Shown: positions 1-7,627 of the stretch, piece by piece
How the letters are laid out: the number at the start of each line of letters is the position of its first letter
Numbering within the stretch: the stretch's first letter is position 1
Assembly: GCA_022360235.1 (NCBI GenBank)
Contig: JAKSDE010000021.1
Location: 1-7,815, forward strand
From: Cytophagales bacterium
GTDB lineage: Bacteria; Bacteroidota; Bacteroidia; Cytophagales; Amoebophilaceae
Length of the DNA stretch: 7,815 nt
Direction: 5' to 3'
Position numbers and translations under genes: made by a program
The notes under the pieces: generated by a model
What the model was told of the DNA's origin: nothing
Database searches by the model: none
The model's input: only the letters and a program-made list of their open reading frames with translations

Positions 1-112
1 AACCCAGAACTCGGAACCCGGAACTCAGAACCCAGAACTCGGAACCCGGAACTCAGAACCCAGAACTCAGAACCCAGAACTCGGAACTCAAAACCCAGAA
101 CTCGGAACCCGG
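1..112. repeat. Degenerate heptamer tandem array, left copy (AACYCRG)n
   Basis: Sixteen consecutive 7-bp units fit AAC-C/T-C-A/G-G, in the variants AACCCAG (5), AACTCGG (4), AACCCGG (3) and AACTCAG (3). One further unit, AACTCAA at 85-91, breaks the consensus. Variation is confined almost entirely to the fourth and sixth bases. A higher-order 28-bp period is visible: 1-28 and 29-56 are identical, each being CCAG, TCGG, CCGG, TCAG versions in order. The array stops 25 bp before the asd start codon, so it occupies the space where an asd promoter would be expected, and it may extend leftwards beyond the window. Read on the + strand it contains no stop codon in any frame. Function unknown. Confidence 0.97.
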
Positions 113-137
113 AAATAACCGAAAAACTTGCAACGTT

Positions 138-1133
138 ATGAAACTATTAATTGTCGGAACTACAGGACTTGTGGGTAGGGAGTTACTAAAAGTAATAGAA
201 GAGCGAAATCTTCCATTTGACGAACTTCTTTTAGTAGCCTCAGAGAAGTCAGTAGGTAAATCTATCAATTTTAAAGGAAAGACGTATGAAGTTATAGGTA
301 TAGAACATGCCTTAGCAGCAAAACCAGCTGTTGCTATCTTTTCTGCTGGTGCTGCTGTATCATTAGCATGGGCTCCACGATTTGCAGAAACTGGTACGAT
401 TGTCATTGACAATTCTTCTGCTTGGCGCATGCACCCTAGGCATAAGTTGATTGTTCCTGAAGTGAATGGCCATCTTTTACGAATCGATGATAGAATCATC
501 GCTAATCCCAACTGCGCTACTATTCAGTTAGTGATGGCCTTAGCACCATTGCATCAGCAATATCGATTAAAGAGAGTAGTAGTTTCTACCTACCAGTCTG
601 TAACAGGAAGTGGCAAAGCCGCTGTAGACCAGCTAATGGAGGAACGGAAAGGTATAACAAATGGAAAAAAATTTTATCCTCACCCTATTGATCTCAATAC
701 CATTCCCCACATTGAAGTCTTTTTGGATAACGGCTATACCCAAGAAGAAATGAAAATAATCAATGAAACTAAAAAAATCTTAGAAGATGACACTATTCAA
801 GTCACAGCAACCGCTGTAAGGCTACCCACCTTAGGAGGGCATGCTGAATCTATCAATGCCGAATTCAAACAAGAATTTGAACTAAAAGAAGTCATCAAAC
901 TGTTTGAAGCCACGCCTGGAATTGTACTGGAGGATGATGTTACACAAAGCAAATACCCTATGCCACTTTTTACACAAGCTAAAGATGAAGTGTTTGTAGG
1001 GAGAATCCGAAGAGACGAATCGCAGCCATGTACCTTAAACTTATGGGTAGTAGCAGATAATTTAAGAAAAGGAGCAGCTACCAACACGGTCCAAATCATC
1101 GAATACTTAAATGCACATAGTCTAGTCTATTGA
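138..1133 (+). CDS. asd: Aspartate-semialdehyde dehydrogenase
   Basis: Catalyses NADPH-dependent reductive dephosphorylation of aspartyl-4-phosphate to aspartate 4-semialdehyde, the branch point to diaminopimelate/lysine and to threonine/methionine; a cytosolic enzyme. The 331-residue protein has the normal family length. Visible motifs are the N-terminal Rossmann nucleotide loop GTTGLVG (residues 7-13), the active-site NPNCAT (123-128, nucleophile Cys126), a TYQSVTGSGK segment (151-160), and RLPTLGGHAES (228-238), which carries the conserved Arg and the catalytic His235. The ATG at 138 is chosen because MKLLIVGTTG aligns with the usual N-terminus. The frame is also open upstream all the way through the heptamer array, with no in-frame stop, so sequence alone does not exclude an N-terminal extension. 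The leader has no Shine-Dalgarno sequence. The gene stands alone, followed by a 578-bp gap. No frameshift or missing catalytic residue is seen. Confidence 0.97.
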   Translation: MKLLIVGTTGLVGRELLKVIEERNLPFDELLLVASEKSVGKSINFKGKTYEVIGIEHALAAKPAVAIFSAGAAVSLAWAPRFAETGTIVIDNSSAWRMHPRHKLIVPEVNGHLLRIDDRIIANPNCATIQLVMALAPLHQQYRLKRVVVSTYQSVTGSGKAAVDQLMEERKGITNGKKFYPHPIDLNTIPHIEVFLDNGYTQEEMKIINETKKILEDDTIQVTATAVRLPTLGGHAESINAEFKQEFELKEVIKLFEATPGIVLEDDVTQSKYPMPLFTQAKDEVFVGRIRRDESQPCTLNLWVVADNLRKGAATNTVQIIEYLNAHSLVY

Positions 1134-1175
1134 CTTTAAGCTAACAAGGAGCTGTAGAATCTGATCAAATTGTAT

Positions 1176-1195
1176 CCAATAATAGCCTTTATTGG
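1176..1195 (+). terminator. Weak hairpin after asd, possible terminator
   Basis: CCAATAA (1176-1182) can pair with TTATTGG (1189-1195) across a 6-nt loop, followed by CTTTC rather than a clean U-tract. An alternative pairing of AGCC (1184-1187) with GGCT (1194-1197) is also possible. It lies 42 bp after the asd stop codon, a sensible place for transcript ending. The stem is AT-rich and the tail poor, so function is doubtful. Confidence 0.3.
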
Positions 1196-1212
1196 CTTTC
1201 AAAGGGAGATTT

Positions 1213-1265
1213 GTAGAAAAAATAGAGAAGCTTTCTACACCCCCAACAACTATGTTAGAGGGTGT
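1213..1265. repeat. Two adjacent short inverted repeats
   Basis: GTAGAAA (1213-1219) is the reverse complement of TTTCTAC (1232-1238). Immediately after it, ACACCC (1237-1242) is the reverse complement of GGGTGT (1260-1265). The arms overlap slightly, so the two hairpins would be partly mutually exclusive in RNA. No T-tract follows. They may be remnants or chance; no function is assigned. Confidence 0.35.
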
Positions 1266-1335
1266 GAAAATTTTAAGCTTTGAAAAGTATTGATTAGAGG
1301 CAACAGAAGCTATATTTTGAAAAAAACATCAAAAT

Positions 1336-1413
1336 GAGACCTTTGTAAAACGCATCAAAATCCATTCATATAGCCTATAAAGAAGAGAGGTACCCTAGTT
1401 TTGCAAAGGTCTC
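1336..1413. mobile_element. 78-bp miniature IS remnant / MITE-like element
   Basis: The ends are a 16-bp terminal inverted repeat with one mismatch: GAGACCTTTGTAAAAC at 1336-1351 and GTTTTGCAAAGGTCTC at 1398-1413. Both ends are abutted by the same 5 bp, AAAAT (1331-1335 and 1414-1418), as expected for a target-site duplication, although AAAAT is low-complexity and could match by chance. The 46-bp interior has no coding capacity. The structure fits a non-autonomous or internally deleted derivative of an insertion sequence. The terminal sequence resembles ends I associate with IS5-type elements, but I cannot confirm the family from memory. It sits between two possible minus-strand gene remnants. 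Confidence 0.65.
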
Positions 1414-1430
1414 AAAATTTAATACCCCTC

Positions 1431-1580
1431 TTAAAGTGTAAGGTAAAGCCTACGAAGCAAGCCTGCATTTTTGTCAGTCATCTGAGAAAGTCTATCTCGC
1501 CATACTACTGAAAAATTGTCGTTAGAATATAAAAAAGCTTCTTGGAAAACTTTTGGCACAGGATATGATAAGGGGTATAG
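1431..1580 (-). pseudogene. Possible minus-strand gene fragment, 49 codons
   Basis: On the minus strand a reading frame opens just after a TAA at 1581-1583 and runs 49 codons to a TAA at 1431-1433. The peptide includes YPVPKVFQEAFLYSNDNFSV followed by VWRDRLSQMTDKNAGLL and ends LRRLYLTL. The first internal ATG would leave only about 16 residues, so there is no obvious start. The composition looks protein-like and could be the C-terminal end of a lost protein. A weaker open stretch also exists on the + strand here, so chance is a real possibility. Family not recognised. Confidence 0.25.
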
Positions 1581-1581
1581 T

Positions 1582-1597
1582 TAAGCACTAGTGCTTA
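1582..1597. promoter_or_regulatory. 16-bp perfect palindrome with CIRCE-like half sites
   Basis: TAAGCACTAGTGCTTA is a perfect palindrome lying 35 bp upstream of the groESL -7 element. Its halves, AGCACT and AGTGCT, match the inner part of the HrcA operator CIRCE (consensus TTAGCACTC-N9-GAGTGCTAA). The usual 9-bp spacer is absent, so the half sites abut. The location, upstream of a chaperonin operon, is where CIRCE is typically found. It could be a contracted or variant heat-shock operator, another dimeric repressor site, or coincidence. Confidence 0.4.
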
Positions 1598-1602
1598 TTA
1601 AT

Positions 1603-1668
1603 CTAACTCGAATTTTTCGCTAGTATTAAAGTATATTTGTTAATGGTTATTCATCGAATTCGGGTTAG
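1603..1668. promoter_or_regulatory. 12-bp inverted repeat flanking the groESL promoter
   Basis: CTAACTCGAATT (1603-1614) and AATTCGGGTTAG (1657-1668) are inverted copies with a single mismatch, which would be a G-U pair in RNA. The 42-bp centre contains the -7 promoter element at 1632-1639. The right arm would lie in the transcribed 5' leader and the left arm upstream of the start site, so the pair cannot fold within one groESL transcript from this promoter. A DNA-level role (paired operator sites) or descent from a mobile element end pair are the simplest explanations. Confidence 0.45.
1632..1639 (+). promoter_or_regulatory. groESL promoter, Bacteroidota -7 element
   Basis: TATATTTG is a perfect match to the Bacteroidota primary sigma factor -7 element TAnnTTTG. 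It lies 72 bp upstream of the groES start codon, implying a leader of roughly 65 nt. No good -33 TTG is seen at the usual distance upstream. The site is consistent with a regulated heat-shock promoter, but only the -7 element is visible. Confidence 0.55.
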
Positions 1669-1711
1669 TTGTAAGGCGTAACTAAATGTAAAACGTAAAA
1701 TTTATTTAATT

Positions 1712-1996
1712 ATGAGTGAAAAAATAGAAAAAATTAAACCACTTGCTGACAGGGTCGTAGTAAAACCCTCAGCTGCCGAAGAAAAGAGTGCAGGCGGTAT
1801 TATCATTCCTGACACTGCTAAAGAAAAACCACAAAGGGGCGAAATAGTTGCCGTAGGAACAGGTAAGAAAGATGAACCCTTAACCGTAAAAGTAGGTGAT
1901 TACGTGCTATACGGTAAGTATGGTGGTACCGAAATTACGATCGATAACAAAGAGTACCTCATCATGAGAGAATCAGACATTTATGCTATTGTCTGA
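1712..1996 (+). CDS. groES: Co-chaperonin GroES (Hsp10)
   Basis: Forms the heptameric lid that caps GroEL and encloses the folding chamber; cytosolic. The 94-residue protein has the full family length. It begins with the typical [11 protein letters not shown] (residues 9-19), followed by the mobile loop that contacts GroEL (about 22-35, including [13 protein letters not shown]), then [10 protein letters not shown] (42-51), [14 protein letters not shown] (61-74) and a [13 protein letters not shown] end. The ATG lies in an AT-rich leader (TTTATTTAATT) with no Shine-Dalgarno sequence, normal for Bacteroidota. It is followed after 49 bp by groEL, forming the standard chaperonin operon. The likely control region is the palindrome, inverted repeat and promoter at 1582-1668. 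Confidence 0.98.
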   Translation: MSEKIEKIKPLADRVVVKPSAAEEKSAGGIIIPDTAKEKPQRGEIVAVGTGKKDEPLTVKVGDYVLYGKYGGTEITIDNKEYLIMRESDIYAIV

Positions 1997-2039
1997 GCAG
2001 TCTAAACATAATTATAAAATGTTCAACTATAAAATTTGA

Positions 2040-3683
<1,644 letters not shown>

Positions 3684-3706
3684 TCTTGGCTACTACGCAT
3701 AAAAAG

Positions 3707-3739
3707 AAAACCCGAAGTACTGGTGACTTCGGGTTTTTT
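3707..3739 (+). terminator. Rho-independent terminator of groESL
   Basis: CCCGAAGT (3711-3718) pairs perfectly with ACTTCGGG (3726-3733) across a 7-nt loop. The stem is extended by AAAA/TTTT and ends in a run of six T. It begins 24 bp after the groEL stop codon. The A-rich stretch before the stem (3701-3710) means it could also terminate transcripts on the opposite strand. Confidence 0.95.
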
Positions 3740-3785
3740 CGTTTTAAGATAATACTATACATAATAAGAAGTATCCAAAACTTAC

Positions 3786-3793
3786 TATCTTTG
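3786..3793 (+). promoter_or_regulatory. Promoter of the hydrolase-parAB-dapB unit, -7 element
   Basis: TATCTTTG matches the Bacteroidota -7 consensus TAnnTTTG exactly. It lies 28 bp before the start codon at 3822, giving a predicted leader of about 20 nt, and follows the groESL terminator. No clear -33 TTG is seen at the usual distance. It is the only obvious promoter before five closely spaced genes. Confidence 0.6.
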
Positions 3794-3821
3794 TCAAGTA
3801 GAATATACAAACAATTTTTTC

Positions 3822-4502
3822 ATGAAAATTACCTACTTAGGGCATGCATGTTTCTTATTAGAGATTAGTAATACAAAAATTCTCTTTGACCCATTTATTA
3901 CCCCTAACCCACTGGCAAAGAAAATCGAGATCAATGGTATCAAAGCAGACTATATCTTACTCTCACATGGCCATCAAGACCATGTAGCAGATGTAGAAGC
4001 AATCTACCAAAATACTTCTGCAACAATTATTGCTAATTTTGAGATAGTGCGTTGGTACCAAAAGAAAGGCTTAGAAAAAGTACACCCCATGAACTATGGT
4101 GGTAAATGGAAATTTGATTTTGGTACTGTAAAGATGGTGAATGCAGTACATTCAAGTTCTATGCCTGATGGAACCTATGGAGGAAATCCAGCAGGCTTTG
4201 TCATTCAAAGTAAAGAAAAGGCATTCTACTACGCCGGTGATACTGCCCTTCACCAAGATATGAAGCAAATTGGTGAATACTATACCATCGATTTTGCCTT
4301 TTTGCCAGTAGGTGATAATTTCACGATGGATATCCAAGAAGCGTTAGAAGCAGCTAAGTATGTCAAAACACAAAAAATTATAGGCATGCACTATGATACT
4401 TTCCCCTATATCGAAATCGATCATACAGCAATAAGAAAACTTGCCCAAGACCAAGGGAAAGAACTTGTTTTAATGGAGATTGGACAATCTATTGAAATCT
4501 AA
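3822..4502 (+). CDS. UPF0173-type metal-dependent hydrolase (metallo-beta-lactamase fold)
   Basis: A 226-residue protein of the metallo-beta-lactamase superfamily, closest by pattern to the UPF0173/YtkL-like group, whose substrate is not established. Metal ligands are visible in order: HGHQDH at 49-54 (His49, His51, Asp53, His54), His110 in AVHSSS, Asp140 in YAGDT, and His190 in GMHYDTFP. The N-terminus [14 protein letters not shown] is typical of the group and supports the ATG at 3822. There is no signal peptide, so it is probably cytosolic. Its stop codon TAA (4500-4502) overlaps the parA ATG by one base (TAATG), suggesting translational coupling. All catalytic positions look intact, so it is probably an active hydrolase; the reaction is unknown. 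Confidence 0.92.
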   Translation: MKITYLGHACFLLEISNTKILFDPFITPNPLAKKIEINGIKADYILLSHGHQDHVADVEAIYQNTSATIIANFEIVRWYQKKGLEKVHPMNYGGKWKFDFGTVKMVNAVHSSSMPDGTYGGNPAGFVIQSKEKAFYYAGDTALHQDMKQIGEYYTIDFAFLPVGDNFTMDIQEALEAAKYVKTQKIIGMHYDTFPYIEIDHTAIRKLAQDQGKELVLMEIGQSIEI

Positions 4503-5275
4503 TGGCCAAAATTATAACCATTGCAAATCAAAAAGGAGGGGTAGGTAAAACTACTACAGCCATTAACCTCGCTGCCAGCCTAGCAGTGTTAGAACATAAG
4601 ACACTAGTGATAGATGCTGATCCACAGGCCAATGCTACTTCAGGCTTAGGCGTAGACCCTAAACAGGTGAAAAGTAGTATCTACGAATGCATGATCAATA
4701 GCATTACCCCTAAAGAAGTAATCCACAACACTAAAATCAAATATTTAGATATGCTCCCCTCGCACATTAATCTTGTAGGAGCCGAGGTAGAGATGATTAA
4801 TCTTGAGCATAGAGAAGAAAAAATGCGTGAAACATTAGCCCAAATAAACAATGACTACGCGTATATTATTGTTGACTGTGCCCCTTCCTTAGGCCTCATT
4901 ACCATCAATGCACTTACCGCAGCTAATTCAGTCCTTATACCTGTACAATGCGAATATTTTGCCCTGGAAGGATTAGGAAAGCTGTTAAACACAGTAAAAA
5001 TTATTCAATCCCGTCTAAATCCGGACTTAGAAATTGAAGGGATTTTATTAACCATGTATGATAAAAGACTCCGTCTTTCTAATCAAATTGTGGAGGAGGT
5101 GAGAACCCATTTTCAGAAGATGGTATTTGACAACCTCATTCCTAGAAACATAACACTATGTGAAGCCACTAGTTTTGGTGCGCCTGCCGTGGTCCATAAC
5201 GGAGAAAGTAAAGGAGCCATTAGCTATCTCAACCTAGCCAAAGAAGTTATTAAAAAGCAAGCATCAAACAAGTAA
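4502..5275 (+). CDS. parA: ParA/Soj chromosome-partitioning ATPase
   Basis: A 257-residue ParA-family ATPase that binds DNA non-specifically when ATP-bound and works with ParB to separate replicated origins. The deviant Walker A motif KGGVGKTT is at 11-18, including the signature first lysine. The A' region IDADPQAN is at 37-44 and Walker B IIVDCAPS at 122-129. There is no N-terminal DNA-binding extension, as in the short chromosomal Soj-type proteins rather than the long P1-type plasmid ones. It overlaps the hydrolase gene by one base and is followed by parB after 13 bp. The neighbouring housekeeping genes favour a chromosomal system. Confidence 0.97.
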   Translation: MAKIITIANQKGGVGKTTTAINLAASLAVLEHKTLVIDADPQANATSGLGVDPKQVKSSIYECMINSITPKEVIHNTKIKYLDMLPSHINLVGAEVEMINLEHREEKMRETLAQINNDYAYIIVDCAPSLGLITINALTAANSVLIPVQCEYFALEGLGKLLNTVKIIQSRLNPDLEIEGILLTMYDKRLRLSNQIVEEVRTHFQKMVFDNLIPRNITLCEATSFGAPAVVHNGESKGAISYLNLAKEVIKKQASNK

Positions 5276-5288
5276 CTATCCAATAGCT

Positions 5289-6182
5289 ATGAGTGTAAAA
5301 AAAACGCCTCCACGAAAAAATGCGCTAGGAAGAGGGTTAAGTGCCTTGTTGAAAGACGCTCCGATTTTAAAGGAACAAACCTCCCTTAATCCGATACAAG
5401 AAATCCACATTGATCAAATTGAAGTCAACCCTTTCCAACCTCGTAAAGACTTTGAACAAGCTACTTTGCAGGAGTTGAGTGAATCTATTAAGTTGCACGG
5501 CATTATTCAACCACTTACTGTGAGGCAACTTAACAAAAATAGTTATCAACTCATTGCCGGTGAAAGAAGACTACAAGCAGCTAAAATGGCTGACCTTCAA
5601 AATATTCCCGTGTATATTCGTATGGCCAATGATCAGCAAATGTTGGAAATGGCACTTATCGAAAATATTCAGCGAGAAAATCTTAATCCTATAGAAATTG
5701 CTTTAAGCTACCAACGATTGCTTACTGAATGTAAACTTAAACAAGAAGCCCTAGGAGAAAGAGTAGGGAAAGACAGAACCACGGTCAATAATTATTTGAG
5801 ACTACTTAAGCTTCCCCCTGCTATTCAAGTTGCCCTCAGAGACCAAAAAATCAGTATGGGGCATGCAAGAGCACTTATCAATGTAAAAGCTATCGATACC
5901 CAGTTAACTATGCTAAAAAAGATTCTCAATGAAGAACTCTCTGTTAGAAAAGTAGAAGCTTTAGTAAGAGCATTGACTGATGGTAATAAAAGTCAAGTGG
6001 GTAAAAAGAAAAAACGAGATCCTCAGTTTGAAAAAGCTATTCAAAATCTTGAGGATAAGCTTTCTTCTCACTTTGGTACCAAGGTGAGAATCCATACAAA
6101 CACACAAAAAAAGGGAGAAGTAAAGATACCTTTTGTATCTGTAGAAGACCTCAACAGAATTTTAGAAATGCTAGCCATTTAG
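5289..6182 (+). CDS. parB: ParB/Spo0J chromosome-partitioning protein, parS-binding CTPase
   Basis: Binds parS near the origin, spreads along DNA as a CTP-dependent clamp and stimulates ParA. The 297-residue protein has the usual parts. A basic N-terminal tail contains the ParA-activating LGRGLSALL (13-21). The N-domain includes QPLTVR (74-79), GERR (91-94) and ENIQREN (125-131) followed by NPIEIA, the CTP-binding motifs. A helix-turn-helix lies at about 155-176 (ERVGKDRTTVNNYLRLLKL) with GHARAL (191-196) after it. A lysine-rich linker (about 237-244) leads to a C-terminal dimerisation domain (about 245-297). parS is not found in this window. The gene ends 2 bp before the DUF5683 gene, implying co-expression. 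Confidence 0.97.
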   Translation: MSVKKTPPRKNALGRGLSALLKDAPILKEQTSLNPIQEIHIDQIEVNPFQPRKDFEQATLQELSESIKLHGIIQPLTVRQLNKNSYQLIAGERRLQAAKMADLQNIPVYIRMANDQQMLEMALIENIQRENLNPIEIALSYQRLLTECKLKQEALGERVGKDRTTVNNYLRLLKLPPAIQVALRDQKISMGHARALINVKAIDTQLTMLKKILNEELSVRKVEALVRALTDGNKSQVGKKKKRDPQFEKAIQNLEDKLSSHFGTKVRIHTNTQKKGEVKIPFVSVEDLNRILEMLAI

Positions 6183-6184
6183 CG

Positions 6185-6904
6185 ATGCTTAGTTTACGCT
6201 TAACTTTCTTTATTCTCTTATTTCTCATGATAAGTGCTATCAAGGGCGTAGCAATAACGAATGATAAAATAAATGCTTCTTCCCTTCAGGGAAGTAAATT
6301 TAGAAGCTTCTTCCAACAAGAATACCCGTTTTATCGCGAAGACAGGAAAGAAGAACCGTCTGAGCTTCCTCCTATAGCCGGCACTACCTCTGAAAATGAG
6401 GTACCTATCACAAGCGATAGCATCACAAATATTGCGTCAACTCGGAAAAAAGACTCGCTCGAGGATACCCCCTTTCGAAAAGCCTGGCTCTACTCCACAA
6501 TTTTGCCTGGCCTAGGACAAGCCTATAATAAGAAGTATTGGAAAATACCAATCCTCTATGCAGGCTTTGTGGGCTTAGCATGGGGCATTATTTATAACAA
6601 TAGAGAATATCTTAAATACAAACGAGCGCTCTTTCAAGAAATAGATACAAAAAAGAATGATTTAGATCTTCCTGAAAGCACGCTAAGAAATCGTACAGAC
6701 AACTTGAGAAGAGATCGTGACTTCTTAATTATTATCGTTGGTTTGCTGTATATCGTCAATATTATTGATGCCCATGTAGACGCTCACCTCAAGACCTTTG
6801 ATGTGTCAGATAATTTAGCTTTAGATATACAACCTTATGCCACTCCTACGATAGTTGATCCACCGAGTGCTGGCATAAGCTTAACACTTAGATTAAAGAA
6901 ATGA
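6185..6904 (+). CDS. DUF5683-family membrane protein, function unknown
   Basis: A 239-residue protein of the Bacteroidota-restricted DUF5683 type; its function is unknown. Residues 1-24 form a hydrophobic signal-peptide-like or anchor segment (TFFILLFLMISAI). A poorly conserved polar linker covers about 25-95. The conserved core starts near PFRKAWLYSTILPGLGQAYN (97-116), runs into a membrane segment at about 121-137, a charged region with an NREYLKYKRAL motif (138-148), and a second membrane segment at about 181-195 leading into NIIDAHVDAHL (192-202). It starts 2 bp after parB and overlaps dapB by 4 bp (ATGA). This position between parB and dapB is typical for the family in Bacteroidota. Weak N-terminal conservation makes the exact start slightly less certain. 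Confidence 0.88.
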   Translation: MLSLRLTFFILLFLMISAIKGVAITNDKINASSLQGSKFRSFFQQEYPFYREDRKEEPSELPPIAGTTSENEVPITSDSITNIASTRKKDSLEDTPFRKAWLYSTILPGLGQAYNKKYWKIPILYAGFVGLAWGIIYNNREYLKYKRALFQEIDTKKNDLDLPESTLRNRTDNLRRDRDFLIIIVGLLYIVNIIDAHVDAHLKTFDVSDNLALDIQPYATPTIVDPPSAGISLTLRLKK

Positions 6905-7623
6905 AGCTACTTTTACTTGGTTATGGAAAAATGGGGAAAGCCATTGAGCAAATTGCGCTGAAAAGAGGCCATGGTATCGCTTATAAAATTGATAAAGCAA
7001 ATAGCGCCCTCCTCCCTTCTATTCGTGGGGATGAAGTAGAGGTCGCTATAGAGTTCAGCCAGCCAGAGGCTGCTTATCAAAACATTTATCGATGTATTTC
7101 ACAAAATATTCCTGTTATCTCTGGCACAACAGGTTGGTTAGCGCGTAAAGAGGAACTAGTACAGTACTGCCGAGAAAAAGATGGCACCTTCTTCTATGCC
7201 CCTAATTTTAGTATTGGGGTAAACATCTTCTTTCAAGTCAATGCATTTCTAGCTCAAATCATGGATACATCCCCCAACTATACACCGCAATTAGAAGAAA
7301 CACATCATACAGAAAAAGAAGATGCCCCTAGTGGCACAGCCATTGCGCTAGCAGAAGCAATTATTAAAAATAGTAGTAGAAAAAAAAGGTGGGTCAATAC
7401 TGCCTCACAACAAGAGGATACACTCAGTATTATTTCTAAGAGAGCACCAGACGTACCCGGTACACATACCGTCACTTATATATCTTCTACAGATTCACTT
7501 GAAATCAAACACACAGCCCATAGTCGCGAAGGATTTGCTTTAGGAGCAGTCTTAGTAGCAGAATGGATACAAGGAAAAAAAGGGGTACTCACAATGGAAG
7601 ATTTTCTAAATAAACGTTTTTAA
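6901..7623 (+). CDS. dapB: 4-Hydroxy-tetrahydrodipicolinate reductase
   Basis: Reduces 4-hydroxy-tetrahydrodipicolinate to tetrahydrodipicolinate with NAD(P)H in the diaminopimelate/lysine pathway; cytosolic, a tetramer in characterised homologues. The 240-residue protein is slightly shorter than the E. coli enzyme but similar to other Bacteroidota versions. Motifs are the GYGKMG nucleotide loop (7-12), SGTTGW (74-79), PNFSIGVNIF (101-110), the catalytic and substrate-binding EETHHTEKEDAPSGTA (132-147; His135/His136, Lys139) and the AHSREGFALGA end region (206-216). The ATG overlaps the preceding stop in an ATGA junction, indicating translational coupling. The stop codon is followed after 4 bp by the heptamer array, with no terminator hairpin in between. 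Together with asd at the other end, it marks the aspartate-DAP route. Confidence 0.97.
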   Translation: MKLLLLGYGKMGKAIEQIALKRGHGIAYKIDKANSALLPSIRGDEVEVAIEFSQPEAAYQNIYRCISQNIPVISGTTGWLARKEELVQYCREKDGTFFYAPNFSIGVNIFFQVNAFLAQIMDTSPNYTPQLEETHHTEKEDAPSGTAIALAEAIIKNSSRKKRWVNTASQQEDTLSIISKRAPDVPGTHTVTYISSTDSLEIKHTAHSREGFALGAVLVAEWIQGKKGVLTMEDFLNKRF

Positions 7624-7627
7624 TCGG

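Larger units (their letters stand above)
1122..1328 (-). pseudogene. Possible minus-strand gene remnant, no start codon
   Basis: On the minus strand a stop-free stretch of 68 codons runs from just inside a TGA at 1329-1331 down to a TAG at 1122-1124, overlapping the last bases of asd. The predicted peptide contains segments such as SNIVVGGVESFSIFST and KGYYWIQFDQILQLLVSLK. There is no in-frame ATG. A stop-free run of this length is longer than expected in AT-rich non-coding DNA, and the amino-acid mix looks protein-like. I do not recognise the family. It may be the 3' end of a decayed gene cut off by the miniature element at 1336-1413, or it may be chance. Confidence 0.25.
1134..1711. other. 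578-bp intergenic region with no intact gene
   Basis: Between asd and groES no intact coding region with a start codon and recognisable domains is visible on either strand. From left to right it holds a weak hairpin at 1176-1195, a second pair of short inverted repeats at 1213-1265, a 78-bp miniature element (1336-1413), a possible gene remnant (1431-1580, minus strand), a perfect palindrome (1582-1597), and a promoter framed by an inverted repeat (1603-1668). Elsewhere in this window the gaps between adjacent genes are at most 138 bp. This gap therefore probably combines the groESL control region with debris from an older insertion or lost gene. Confidence 0.8.

Noticed and set aside
53..511. 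152-codon minus-strand open frame opposite asd
   Set aside because: It lies antisense to a clear asd gene, and its C-terminal part is simply the translated heptamer array (recurring SEFWVLS). No domain is recognisable.
1134..1711. tRNA or structured ncRNA in the large gap
   Set aside because: No cloverleaf-like pairing with a GTTCRA T-loop, and no known riboswitch core, was found; only short weak hairpins.
3686..3868. 60-codon + strand frame after groEL
   Set aside because: It runs through the intrinsic terminator and the promoter of the next operon and overlaps the hydrolase start out of frame; no plausible protein.
4502..6182. parS centromere sites near parAB
   Set aside because: I looked for the conserved CACGTG-centred parS palindrome (TGTTYCACGTGRAACA type) and found none in the window; sites are probably elsewhere near the origin.
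4502..6182. parAB as part of an integrated plasmid
   Set aside because: The proteins are the short Soj/Spo0J chromosomal type and sit in a Bacteroidota housekeeping context with dapB and DUF5683; no replication initiator or mobilisation gene is present.
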